NCBI RefSeq assembly: GCF_043641555.1
Contig: NZ_JBHZRJ010000003.1
Span: forward strand, 62,001 to 126,000
Length of the DNA stretch: 64,000 nt
Direction of reading: 5' to 3'
From: Saccharospirillum alexandrii_A
Lineage (GTDB): Bacteria; Pseudomonadota; Gammaproteobacteria; Pseudomonadales; Natronospirillaceae
Shown one piece after another: positions 47,271 through 55,954 of this stretch. Numbering within the stretch: the first letter of the stretch is position 1; the number at the start of each line of letters is the position of its first letter. The position numbers and the translations under genes were made by a program. The notes under the pieces were generated by a model that was not told where the DNA came from, made no database searches, and saw only the letters and a program-made list of their open reading frames with translations.

Positions 47271-48170
47271 TCAGGACGCTGGTGTGAGGAGCGCCCGGTT
47301 CTGGCTTAGCCACTCCTTCAGCGTTTGCGGTTCACGCCCGGTCAATTGGTGAAAGTCACTGGTGACCTCTTCTACGCCGCCCTGGCGAGTGTTTGTATCG
47401 AAGCTTGCAAACGTTTTGGCCAATACCGGTAGTAAACCCGCCTGTTCGAGCCCGCCTGTTTTTTGTTCGTCGGTAATTGGCACCACCACAATGGAACGTG
47501 CGCTGATGTCGCTGAGCAGAGTGGCCATTTGCGCGGTGGTGAGCGCCTCTTTGCCCGTCAGGGTGTAGGTGCGGTTGTTGAAGTCATTCTTCGCCAGCGC
47601 TGCGGCGGCGGCCGCTGCCAGGTCGGCACGGGCAATGTTCGCAACCCGGCCGTCTCCAGCGGCGGTGAACCACTGACCCGACTCCAGGATGTGCCCGGTT
47701 TCCATCAACAGGTTTTCGAAGTACCAGCTGTTGCGCAAGATCGTCCAGCTCATGGAGCTTGCGGCAATAAACTGTTCCGTTTTCAGGTGGTCACCGGCAA
47801 AGGTAATGGCCGAGCCTTCGGGCTTGGGCATGGAGGTGTACAGTATATGCCGTACCCCGGCCTGTTCCGCCGCGCTGACGGCCAGCTTGTGCTGAGCCAG
47901 GCGTTTGCCGGCTTCCGCCAGTTCGTCGGTGCTAACGAGCAACAGGCGATTCACCCCGTTGAAGGCTGCGCTCAGAGTAGCCGGGTCGTCGAAATCCGCC
48001 TGGCGTACCTGAATGCCCTGATCGGCGAACTCTTTCAGGGATTCCGGGCGTCGGGTCAGCGCGATAATCTGGTTCGCTGGAACGCCCTGCTCGGTCAGTA
48101 AGGCATTGATGACCAGTCGGCCCAGTTGGCCTGATGCGCCGGTGACGGCAATGGGGTAAGTGTCTCTCAT
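47271..48170 (-). CDS. NAD(P)H:quinone oxidoreductase QorB/YtfG-like (NmrA family)
   Basis: This is a 299-residue atypical SDR. The cofactor motif AVTGASGQLGRLVINALL is at residues 8-25, and the pattern VLLLVSTDEL-like LLVSTDELAE with TGHIL...YTLTGKEALT matches E. coli YtfG (QorB). It reduces quinones with NADPH. It is divergent from an HxlR regulator, the same pair as ytfG-ytfH in E. coli, with operator-like repeats in between. Confidence 0.88.
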   Translation of the reverse strand: MRDTYPIAVTGASGQLGRLVINALLTEQGVPANQIIALTRRPESLKEFADQGIQVRQADFDDPATLSAAFNGVNRLLLVSTDELAEAGKRLAQHKLAVSAAEQAGVRHILYTSMPKPEGSAITFAGDHLKTEQFIAASSMSWTILRNSWYFENLLMETGHILESGQWFTAAGDGRVANIARADLAAAAAAALAKNDFNNRTYTLTGKEALTTAQMATLLSDISARSIVVVPITDEQKTGGLEQAGLLPVLAKTFASFDTNTRQGGVEEVTSDFHQLTGREPQTLKEWLSQNRALLTPAS

Positions 48171-48200
48171 GGAAAAAGCCCTCGTGTCTTGCCAAATAAA

Positions 48201-48301
48201 GGTTACGTTTACCTAGTAGGTTACTTTATGATACTGCCTTTCCCGGGCGGCGGAAGTAGGGTGCTGAAGGTCACCTGGTTACTGCCAGGTAACCTGGTGA
48301 C
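48201..48301. promoter_or_regulatory. Operator cluster between qorB-like and HxlR genes
   Basis: Half-sites GGTTAC/GTAACC occur in two groups. Near qorB: GGTTAC (48201), GTTTACC (48207) and GGTTAC (48219). Near hxlR: a 32-base palindrome 48270-48301 built of GTCACC, GGTTAC, GTAACC, GGTGAC (24 of 32 symmetric). They are probably binding sites for the adjacent HxlR protein at both promoters. Confidence 0.65.
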
Positions 48302-48345
48302 AGGCCATGGAATACCAATGAACTGAATAACGGTGGATTGACCCG

Positions 48346-48732
48346 ATGGGCAAACGCAAACTGGAACACGAACCCCTGAATCGAAACTGCCCGATTCGGG
48401 ATGTGCTGGATCGGCTGGGCGATCGCTGGACGGTGCTGATCCTGATGACACTGGGCAACCAGACACTCAGGTTTAGTGAGCTGCGCCGTCAGATCGTTGA
48501 TATTTCACCGCGCATGCTGGCGCAGACGCTGCGTCATTTGGAGCAGGATGGGCTGGTCAGACGAGAGGTGTACCCCACCATTCCGCCCAAAGTGGAGTAC
48601 TGCATGACCGGGCTTGGCCATTCATTTTATGAACACTTACAGCCCATGGTGCAATGGGCCGATAAACACCATGACGAGGTACGCCAGGCACGTGACCGTT
48701 TTGTCGCTCAGGAACGCTACCAGGCGCTGTAG
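48346..48732 (+). CDS. HxlR-family transcriptional regulator
   Basis: This is a 128-residue winged-helix regulator with the family signature NCPIRDVLDRLGDRWTVLIL at residues 15-34, followed by LRFSELRRQIVDISPRMLAQ. The Cys at position 16 is the conserved redox or electrophile-sensing Cys of the QorR/YodB type. It is divergent from the quinone reductase gene, equivalent to ytfH. It likely represses the reductase until quinone or thiol stress (inference from relatives). Confidence 0.92.
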   Translation: MGKRKLEHEPLNRNCPIRDVLDRLGDRWTVLILMTLGNQTLRFSELRRQIVDISPRMLAQTLRHLEQDGLVRREVYPTIPPKVEYCMTGLGHSFYEHLQPMVQWADKHHDEVRQARDRFVAQERYQAL

Positions 48733-48743
48733 CTTACCGGTGC

Positions 48744-48992
48744 TTAAGCCGGATGTTTTTCCAGGTAAGCCACCAACTGAGCCAGGCTTTGCAAGCGGGC
48801 GAAATCGGTCTCGGGGATGTTAACGCCCAGTCGCTTGTGAATAGCCGAAGCAAGATTAAACGAATCCATGGAATCCAGGTCGTAGTCATCTCGCAAGCTT
48901 GCATCGTCGGTTATCTCATCGGCAGACAAGTCTGGTGCGACGCGGGTAATTTCTTCGATCAGGGCGGTTCTCAGTTCATCACGGTTCATCAT
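48744..48992 (-). CDS. Acyl carrier protein in the E1-E2 operon
   Basis: This is an 82-residue acidic helical carrier protein. The phosphopantetheine attachment Ser is in DLDSMDSFNLA at about residue 41. It is not the fatty-acid AcpP, which has a DSLD site and different flanks. Its ATG overlaps the E2 stop by 4 bases, so it is the last gene of the acetyl-CoA synthetase/E1/E2 operon. A carrier protein translated with a 2-oxoacid dehydrogenase suggests that an acyl group made by the complex is loaded on it. Confidence 0.88.
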   Translation of the reverse strand: MMNRDELRTALIEEITRVAPDLSADEITDDASLRDDYDLDSMDSFNLASAIHKRLGVNIPETDFARLQSLAQLVAYLEKHPA

Positions 48993-50260
48993 GATTCAGG
49001 TTCCTGGTGGGCAGGTTGATTGAGCTGCTCGGGGTCTTGCAGGGTCTGGTTGATTCGGTCGAGAAATAAGCCGCCACGATGGCCATCACTAACCCGATGA
49101 TCGGCTGCTAGCGTCGCTTGCATCACAGGGCGAACCGCCAGCGCATCGCCAATGGCCCAGGGGCGTGAACTGACCTTGCCAAACCCCAGAATGGCGACCT
49201 GCGGCGGGTAGATGACGCCATAGACGGAGTCGACACCCCGCTCGCCCAGCGCGGTAATGGTGATGGTAGCCCGGGTCATTTCCGAACTGCGCAAGCCGCC
49301 CTGGCGGGCACGTCGGGTCAGGTCCTGCAGGTTTGTCATCAGCTCCGCCAGGTTGAGTTTGTCGGCGTCTATGAGTGCAGGTGTCATCAGACCGGCACCG
49401 CGTAAATTAATAGCGATACCGAGATTGACTGAAGGGCTGGGCTGGTAAGTTCCCTCCTGAAAATAACCGTTCATTTCCGGAAAATCGCGCAGGGCATTGG
49501 CGACGGCTTTGAAAATCAATGCGGACATCAGCAGCCGCTTCTCCGGTGTCTGGTTGGCGTTATATGCCTCAAGCCAGCGAGTTGCGGCCATCATATCTAC
49601 AGCCGTGGCCAGGTAGTAGTGAGGTATTTCCCGTTTCGAGCGTGCCATGGCTGCGGCAATGGCTTTGCGCATTTCGACTGGGTTAAACCCGGCGTGAGAT
49701 TTTTCGCCTTTTGGTTCTGCTGCGGCTGGCGCTTGCTGAGCAGTGGAGGTGAGATCGCCTACCAAAATGGCTCCCTGCGGTCCACTGCCCGTTACGCCTG
49801 CCAGCGACTGGCCGGACTGCGCAGCGCGCTGGCGAGCCAGTGGGCTGGCTTTCAGTCGTTCCGGTGGTGTTGTCGGGGTCTGCGTGATTCGATCATTCTT
49901 TTCCGTTTTAACCGACACTTCCACCGCAGGCTTGGCACTCGGTTCCAGCTGCCGGTCAGCTTCAACGGAGGCGTTCGGCGCAGTTTCCGGTTCGGCGGGT
50001 GTCTGGCTGGCTGGCGCCACGCTGGCTTGGGTGGCTAAACGTGCGATGGGGCTACCAACCGGTACGGTGGTGTCCACGGGTACATAAAGTTCTTCCACAA
50101 CGCCTTCTTCAAATACTTCCACTTCAATGGCACCTTTGGCGGTTTCCACCACGGCAATAACGTCACCCCGGTGAACCGTGTCGCCGGCTTTCACCTGCCA
50201 TTCCACCAAAACGGCCTCGTCCATATCGGCCCCGAGGGAGGGCATCAGGAAGTCACTCAT
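48989..50260 (-). CDS. Dihydrolipoamide acyltransferase (E2)
   Basis: This is a 423-residue E2 of a 2-oxoacid dehydrogenase complex. The lipoyl domain (about 1-78) has its lipoyl-lysine in VVETAKGAIEVEV. A linker, then a peripheral-subunit-binding domain (about 128-165, ASPLARQRAAQSG) and the catalytic domain (about 195-423) with active-site His and Asp in DHRVSDGHRG. ATG 50260 gives a canonical lipoyl start (MSDFLMPSLGADMDEAVLVEW); the frame open to 50362 is not used. It overlaps the E1 end by 8 bases. The acyl group is probably acetyl, given the synthetase in the operon. Confidence 0.92.
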   Translation of the reverse strand: MSDFLMPSLGADMDEAVLVEWQVKAGDTVHRGDVIAVVETAKGAIEVEVFEEGVVEELYVPVDTTVPVGSPIARLATQASVAPASQTPAEPETAPNASVEADRQLEPSAKPAVEVSVKTEKNDRITQTPTTPPERLKASPLARQRAAQSGQSLAGVTGSGPQGAILVGDLTSTAQQAPAAAEPKGEKSHAGFNPVEMRKAIAAAMARSKREIPHYYLATAVDMMAATRWLEAYNANQTPEKRLLMSALIFKAVANALRDFPEMNGYFQEGTYQPSPSVNLGIAINLRGAGLMTPALIDADKLNLAELMTNLQDLTRRARQGGLRSSEMTRATITITALGERGVDSVYGVIYPPQVAILGFGKVSSRPWAIGDALAVRPVMQATLAADHRVSDGHRGGLFLDRINQTLQDPEQLNQPAHQEPES

Positions 50261-52289
50261 GGCCGCCTCGCAGCGTTGCTTTGGCGGCTTGTACGATAGC
50301 CTCGACCTGGGGGAGTGCCGCCACTTCCAGGTGAGCAGCGTAGGGAATGGGCACCTCTTCACTGGCGACTCGCCCGACCGGCGCGTCCAGCTCCCAGAAC
50401 ACCTTATCCATCAGAACCGCACTGACCTCAGCAGCCATGCCGCCGGTTTTCCAGGCCTCCTCGATGACCACAGCCCGGTGCGTTCGAGACAGCGATTCGA
50501 CCAGAGTAGCCGTATCCAATGGCCGCAGCACGCGCAGATCGATCACCTCAGCATCGATGCCTTCCTGGCTCAGTGCGTCAGCGGCGGCCAGCGTTTTATT
50601 CAGACACCCCCCGTAGGTGATCAGGGTAATGTCTTTGCCGGGTCGGCGTATGGCCGCCTGATCGATGTTGACGCCCTGTGGGCAAGGGGCCAGTGTGCCT
50701 TTGTCGTTATACTGAGCCGCATGTTCGAAAATCAGCACCGGGTTAGGGTCCTGCAGTGCCGACCAGAGCATGTAGCGTGCGTCTTCCAGTGTGGCGGGCG
50801 TGAGTACCCGCAAACCCGGTACGTGAGCGTACCAGTGTTCCAGGCTGTGTGAATGTTGAGCGGCCAACTGACGGCCCGCTCCGGTCGCCATGCGAATTAC
50901 CAGCGGAACATTGAACTGGCCGCCGGACATATGCAGCAGGGCTGCCGCGGTATTCACAATCTGATCCATGGCAAGCAGGCTGAAATTGACCGTCATGATT
51001 TCAACGATAGGGTGCATGCCACCGAGTGCCGCCCCGACGCCAGCGCCGGTAAACCCATTTTCAGACAACGGCGTATCGCGTACCCGCTGTTCACCGAATT
51101 CAGCAAGCAGGTCATGGCTGACCGCGTAGCAACCGCCATAGTGGCCCACGTCTTCACCCATCAGGAAAGCGCGGTCGTTGTGTTGCAGCGCTTCTTGCAG
51201 GCCCAGGTGACAGGCTTCGCGATAGGTGGTTTCCATGGGCTCACTGTTGGCATTGGGCGGCGGGGTTAACGGATTGTTCGCGGGCAGGGAAACGTGCTGT
51301 TTCAAGGTGGCAACGGATTCCCAGGGTGAAGACTCGGCAAAGGTAACGGCCGCCTCAATCTCTTCGGCGACGGCCTCTTCCATGCGTTGCAGGTCGTCCG
51401 GGTGCAGCAGCTCGTTGTTGTCCATCCAGCGGGTCAGCAATACGATCGGGCCCTTGTCTTTCCAGGTCTCAACTTCGGCCTTGTCGCGATACAGCTGGGG
51501 GTCGAACATGGAGTGCGCGCGGAAACGGTAGGTGTGGCATTCTAGAAAGTGCGGTCCGGTTCCCTGACGAATGGCTTCGACCGCACGCCGGGATGCAGCT
51601 TCAACGTCGACCACGTTCATGCCATCGACGCGCTCAGCTTTTATCTGATAAGCCTCGGCTTTGACATACACATCCCGTTGCGACTGGGACAGGGACAGCG
51701 CCGTACCCATGGCATAGTTGTTGTTTTCACACACGAACAGGACAGGCAATTGCCACAAGGCAGCCAGGTTAAGGCTTTCGTGAAAAGCGCCTTCAGCCGC
51801 AGCCCCTTCACCAAAGAAACAAACGGTTACCCGGTTGCGCCCTGCCATTTTATCGGCCAGCGCCAGGCCGACCGCCAGTGGCAAACCGCCACCGACGATG
51901 GCGTTACCACCAAAGAACCGTTGCTGCGCATCAAACAGATGCATGGACCCGCCACGGCCTTTGCTGCAACCGGTTTCCTTGCCGTACATTTCAGCCATCA
52001 CCTTGTCCATCGGCACGCCGCGCAGCAGGGCATGGCCGTGCTCGCGATACGTCGCTACTACGGCATCGTCATCGTTCAGGGCGCGGGCGACACCCACGGC
52101 CACGGCTTCTTCGCCGATGTAGAGATGCAGGAAACCGCGAATTTTCTCCCGGGTATAGAGTTCCGCACACTTTTCCTCGAACCGGCGTACGCGAATCATC
52201 TGAAACAACAGGTCAAGCAGATGATCGCGCGACAGCCTCAGTTTACGACTGGGATCCAACTGGCCTGGCAATGGTTTTGCAGTACTCAT
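50253..52289 (-). CDS. 2-oxoacid dehydrogenase E1, fused alpha and beta subunits
   Basis: This is a 678-residue single-chain E1. The N-terminal alpha part (about 1-330) has the TPP-binding FGEGAAAEGAFHESLNLAAL...CENNNYAMG; the C-terminal beta part (about 355-678) starts near TYREACHLGLQEALQHNDRAF and has the transketolase C-terminal domain. In most bacteria these are two genes. The product decarboxylates a 2-oxoacid (pyruvate or acetoin most likely) and passes the acyl group to E2. It shares one base with the upstream synthetase stop (TGATG). No E3 gene is adjacent. Confidence 0.92.
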   Translation of the reverse strand: MSTAKPLPGQLDPSRKLRLSRDHLLDLLFQMIRVRRFEEKCAELYTREKIRGFLHLYIGEEAVAVGVARALNDDDAVVATYREHGHALLRGVPMDKVMAEMYGKETGCSKGRGGSMHLFDAQQRFFGGNAIVGGGLPLAVGLALADKMAGRNRVTVCFFGEGAAAEGAFHESLNLAALWQLPVLFVCENNNYAMGTALSLSQSQRDVYVKAEAYQIKAERVDGMNVVDVEAASRRAVEAIRQGTGPHFLECHTYRFRAHSMFDPQLYRDKAEVETWKDKGPIVLLTRWMDNNELLHPDDLQRMEEAVAEEIEAAVTFAESSPWESVATLKQHVSLPANNPLTPPPNANSEPMETTYREACHLGLQEALQHNDRAFLMGEDVGHYGGCYAVSHDLLAEFGEQRVRDTPLSENGFTGAGVGAALGGMHPIVEIMTVNFSLLAMDQIVNTAAALLHMSGGQFNVPLVIRMATGAGRQLAAQHSHSLEHWYAHVPGLRVLTPATLEDARYMLWSALQDPNPVLIFEHAAQYNDKGTLAPCPQGVNIDQAAIRRPGKDITLITYGGCLNKTLAAADALSQEGIDAEVIDLRVLRPLDTATLVESLSRTHRAVVIEEAWKTGGMAAEVSAVLMDKVFWELDAPVGRVASEEVPIPYAAHLEVAALPQVEAIVQAAKATLRGGHE

Positions 52290-54073
52290 CAGCGCGACTC
52301 CTCCAGTGTGGACGTATCGCCTTCGGGCAGCCCCAGCTCGCGTGCTTTCAACAGGCGACGCATGATCTTTCCGCTGCGGGTTTTGGGAAGGTTGTCGCGA
52401 AACGCAATGGATTTGGGTGCGACGGCCGGGCCGAGTCGCTTGCGTGCCAGGCCCAGAATGTCCTGCGACAGTTTCTCGTCGGCTTCATAACCCGGTTTTA
52501 ATCCAACAAAGGCTTTGACCACCTCACCACCGACTTCATTGGGAATACCAATAACACCAGCCTCGGCAACGGCTGGGTGTTCCATCAGCACACTTTCGAC
52601 TTCAAAGGGCCCGATCAGGTGCCCGGATGACTTGATGACATCGTCGGCCCGGCCAATAAACCAGAAGTAACCGTCCTCGTCTTTTCTGGCCAGATCACCG
52701 GTAAAATACCAGTCGTCAACAAAGGCTTTTTGGTAGCGGGCGTCTTCATGCAGGTAGCCGCGAAACATAGAAGGCCAGCCGGCTTTCAGAACCAGCTCAC
52801 CGGTTTCATTGGGGTCAGTGATCATACGCATCTCCCCGGCCTCCGAGCGTTCCGCAATGGCGGCTTCAATGCCCGGCATCGGTCGGCCCATGGACCCGGG
52901 CTTGATGTCCATGCTGGCGTAGTTGGCAATCATGATGCCGCCGGTTTCGGTTTGCCACCAGTTGTCATGAAACGGCAGGCCCAGGGTTTCAAGGCCCCAG
53001 ACAACGGCCTCGGAGTTCAGGGGTTCGCCGACACTGGCGAGAAAGCGCAGAGAGGATAAATCGTGCTGCCGGGCCAGTTCAGGGCCGTACTTCATCAGCA
53101 TGCGAATGGCGGTTGGTGCTGTATACCAGACGGTCACGTGCTGATCCTGGAGTATCCGGTACCAGCGTTCGGCTTCGAATTCGGCTTCATCGATGATCAG
53201 CGTTACGCCATGGCACAGGGGCGCGATAATGCCGTAGGACGTACCCGTCACCCAGCCTGGATCCGCAGTGCACCAGTAAATGTCCCGGGGGTGAAGATCC
53301 AGTGCGAACGCGGCCGTCATGTAGTGTGCCAGCACGGCCTGGTGGACATGGATAGCCCCTTTGGGCTTGCCCGTGGTACCGCTGGTGAAGTGCAGCAATG
53401 CCATGTCTTCCGGGCGGGTCGCAACGGTTTCGAATTGCGGGCTGCTGTGCGCCAGCAAAGGTTGCAGAAAGACGATTTCCAGCTGGGTATTGTCTGGCGA
53501 ATCCAGAGTATCCGGAGCGTCGAGCAGAAGGATATAGCGTAACGATGGCGACTGGGATACCCAGCTTGCCAGCTTTTTCCGGTACAGCCTTGCCGTGGTC
53601 ACAATGGCGGTGGCATTGCCAATGTCCATTCTCGCCTGAATGGGTTCCGGGCCGAAGGCGGAGAACAGGGGTGAAAAGACACATCCGGCCTTTAGCGTGC
53701 CAAGAGCGGCCATGTAGAGGTCGGGTGTGCGACCACTGAGACAGAATACCCGGTCGCCGGTTTGCAGGCCCAGAGATGTCAGGGCACTGGCAAAGCGGTT
53801 GGCCCGTTCCCACAGAGCTGAGTAAGTGATCTCTTCGGGTTCGCTGTGGGGTTCTTTACTGAGAAAACGCAGCGCAACCTGATCTTTCGTGGCAGTTAGC
53901 TGATGCCGGTCCAGGGCGATGCTGGCAATGTTGAGGTGCCCGGTCGCAGCGGACACGTTCAATGCGTCGCTGGCCTGCTGCCACTGGAATGAATCTCGAA
54001 CAGCTTCATAGTTGCGCAGGTTTGGCTGAATGCTATCGCTGGCTGTTTGCTTGGACACGATCGGATAGGTCAT
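52289..54073 (-). CDS. Acetyl-CoA synthetase-like AMP-forming ligase
   Basis: This is a 594-residue ANL-superfamily ligase. Motifs: LLHFTSGTTGKPKGAIHVH (A3), WWQTETGGIM (A5), YFTGDLARKDEDGYFWFIGR (A7/A8) and the acetylatable catalytic Lys in PKTRSGKIMRRLL (A10). The WWQTETG signature is that of acetyl-CoA synthetases. It is shorter than AcsA (about 650) and heads an operon with E1, E2 and an acyl carrier protein, so it may supply or scavenge acetate for that system rather than serve central acetate use. Confidence 0.9.
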   Translation of the reverse strand: MTYPIVSKQTASDSIQPNLRNYEAVRDSFQWQQASDALNVSAATGHLNIASIALDRHQLTATKDQVALRFLSKEPHSEPEEITYSALWERANRFASALTSLGLQTGDRVFCLSGRTPDLYMAALGTLKAGCVFSPLFSAFGPEPIQARMDIGNATAIVTTARLYRKKLASWVSQSPSLRYILLLDAPDTLDSPDNTQLEIVFLQPLLAHSSPQFETVATRPEDMALLHFTSGTTGKPKGAIHVHQAVLAHYMTAAFALDLHPRDIYWCTADPGWVTGTSYGIIAPLCHGVTLIIDEAEFEAERWYRILQDQHVTVWYTAPTAIRMLMKYGPELARQHDLSSLRFLASVGEPLNSEAVVWGLETLGLPFHDNWWQTETGGIMIANYASMDIKPGSMGRPMPGIEAAIAERSEAGEMRMITDPNETGELVLKAGWPSMFRGYLHEDARYQKAFVDDWYFTGDLARKDEDGYFWFIGRADDVIKSSGHLIGPFEVESVLMEHPAVAEAGVIGIPNEVGGEVVKAFVGLKPGYEADEKLSQDILGLARKRLGPAVAPKSIAFRDNLPKTRSGKIMRRLLKARELGLPEGDTSTLEESR

Positions 54074-54411
54074 GGTTGACGCTCCGTTGGATCCTGTCTA
54101 CAACCTGATGGCAGGAAGGCGAATGGAAAGAGCCTGTTCAGTCTAGTCTTAACACAGTGCCAGGCGATGATCTGTGTCAATTTTATGGGTGAGGTTTACC
54201 CTGAAAGCAGCCATTCGAATCCAGACGTAATATTGAACAATGTTTTAGTTACGTAACGAATTTAAAGCTTGATAAGTATCAATAAGAGGTTCATTAAAGC
54301 CGCTATGTTTAACGACTGAACATTGCCTGGGTCTGGTAGGTAACTGCTGCATCTGTGACCGGTGGTAGGCGCTTACGCACTTTATCAACAACGAGTTTGG
54401 GGCAGTGTGGT
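54074..54411 (+). promoter_or_regulatory. 338 bp divergent region with perfect FNR box and glgC promoter
   Basis: TTGAT-AAGT-ATCAA (54269-54282) is a perfect match to the FNR/Anr consensus. A -10-like TATGTT (54304-54309) lies where a class II FNR promoter (site centred at -41.5) would have it, giving a start near 54316 for glgC. A separate palindrome GTTACGTAAC is at 54248-54257. On the minus strand TTGACA near 54177 may be the -35 for the synthetase operon. No coding sequence seen. Confidence 0.5.
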
Positions 54412-55701
54412 ATGCAAGCAAGACGATCCAACCAGCAGGGAAGAGCCTTGGCAGAGGAAAGCCTGGCACTGATTCTGGCCGGAGGGCATGGCACCCGGCT
54501 AAAGAATCTGACTCGCTGGCATGCCAAGCCGGCGGTTCCCTTTGGAGGGCAGTTCCGGACCATTGATTTTGCATTGTCCAACTGTTTGCATTCAGGTCTG
54601 AAGCGCATTGGTATTCTCACCCAGTACAAGTCTTACTCGCTCAATTGTCATATCCAGCGTGGCTGGAACTTTCTTAATAACGGCATGGGCGATTTCGTCG
54701 ATTTGCTGCCAGCCCAGCAACGTTTAGGTGATGGCTGGTATCAGGGAACGGCGGATGCGGTTTATCAGAACCTGGATATTATTGAAGAATACGCTCCCAC
54801 CTATGTGGTTATTCTCGCCGGTGACCACGTTTATAAAATGGATTACGGCGACCTCCTGTTGCATCACCAGTCATCAGGTGCCCCGATGACGGTGGCCTGC
54901 ATTGAAGTAGACGTGCAGGCAGCTCAGGGGTTTGGGGTGATGGCCATCGATTGGAACAACCGGGTGTTTGCATTCGATGAAAAACCCCGTGATCCCAGAA
55001 CCTTGCCTGGTAAACCTGAACGTGCGCTGGCGTCTATGGGAATCTATGTGTTCAATACAGCCTTCTTGATCGAACAGCTCCGCCAGGATGCCAATGACCC
55101 AGTGTCGAGCCATGACTTCGGTAAAGACATTATTCCCAGCCTCATTGATCAGTGGCCAGTCAACGCTTACCCCTTTGTGAGTAAAAAAGGCGAGCCCGCT
55201 TATTGGCGGGACGTCGGCACCCTGGATCAGTTCTGGCAAGCCAATATGGAGTTGCTCGGTGATTGTCCGGCCATGGATTTGTTTGACCGGCACTGGCCCA
55301 TCTGGACTGCGCAGGAGCAGTTGCCGCCCTCCCGTTTTGTGTTCAACTCTGAACGGGGCTCGCACGGCCAAGCCACCAACTCTGTGGTTGGTAACGGGTG
55401 CCTGATAGACGGCGCAACGGTCGAAAACAGTATCATTTTCAATGATGTAACGATCAATGCCGGAGCCCGCGTCAGTGATTCGCTGATATTGCCAGGGGCT
55501 TATATAGGCAGCGACTGTCATTTGAGCAGAGTCATTGTTGATCAACGCTGCGTTATTCCCAGAGGCACCGTCATCGGTGAGGATGCTGTGAAGGACGCGC
55601 TGCAGTACACCCTGTCGCCCGGCGGAATTGTACTGGTATCCTCTTCCGATTGTGGCCTGCCGGTGGTTGAAAATCGATACCGGGTGCCAGCGGTCGTTTG
55701 A
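54412..55701 (+). CDS. glgC: Glucose-1-phosphate adenylyltransferase GlgC
   Basis: This enzyme makes ADP-glucose for glycogen synthesis. It is 429 residues: an N-terminal nucleotidyltransferase domain with LALILAGGHGTRLKNLT and WYQGTADAVYQNLDII, and a C-terminal left-handed beta helix (about 300-429) with SIIFNDVTINAGARV repeats. Start ATG 54412 is chosen since the conserved domain begins 20 residues later; the frame open to 54355 adds unrelated sequence. No glgA or glgB is adjacent. The upstream FNR box suggests more glycogen synthesis under low oxygen. Confidence 0.94.
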   Translation: MQARRSNQQGRALAEESLALILAGGHGTRLKNLTRWHAKPAVPFGGQFRTIDFALSNCLHSGLKRIGILTQYKSYSLNCHIQRGWNFLNNGMGDFVDLLPAQQRLGDGWYQGTADAVYQNLDIIEEYAPTYVVILAGDHVYKMDYGDLLLHHQSSGAPMTVACIEVDVQAAQGFGVMAIDWNNRVFAFDEKPRDPRTLPGKPERALASMGIYVFNTAFLIEQLRQDANDPVSSHDFGKDIIPSLIDQWPVNAYPFVSKKGEPAYWRDVGTLDQFWQANMELLGDCPAMDLFDRHWPIWTAQEQLPPSRFVFNSERGSHGQATNSVVGNGCLIDGATVENSIIFNDVTINAGARVSDSLILPGAYIGSDCHLSRVIVDQRCVIPRGTVIGEDAVKDALQYTLSPGGIVLVSSSDCGLPVVENRYRVPAVV

Positions 55702-55718
55702 AGCGAAGCCTCTCTCCT

Positions 55719-55737
55719 GCCCGAATACCGGGCTTTA
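55719..55737 (+). terminator. Weak terminator after glgC
   Basis: GCCCG (55719-55723) and CGGGC (55729-55733) form a 5-bp stem followed by TTTAT, 18 bases after the glgC stop. Short but correctly placed. Confidence 0.45.
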
Positions 55738-55954
55738 TGGTGCCCTCCCGGGCAACTCAGCCCTGTCCTCCCCTTAAAGTGAACATTAATCGTTGATGAT
55801 GTTACTGGCATTTGGCAGGCATTGACTGGCACAATCCAGAAGACCCTGTTCTGCGCTTGCTAAAGGCTGGTAACTGCTTGCAAGGGGTACACAAGTGAAT
55901 GGTTGTGACAACGAGGTGTGCATAGCACAGATGGCTTGAATCGGAGGTGGCTGA

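Noticed and set aside
51549..52490. 313-codon open frame opposite the E1 and synthetase genes
   Set aside because: It spans the junction of two well-supported genes on the other strand and resembles no family.
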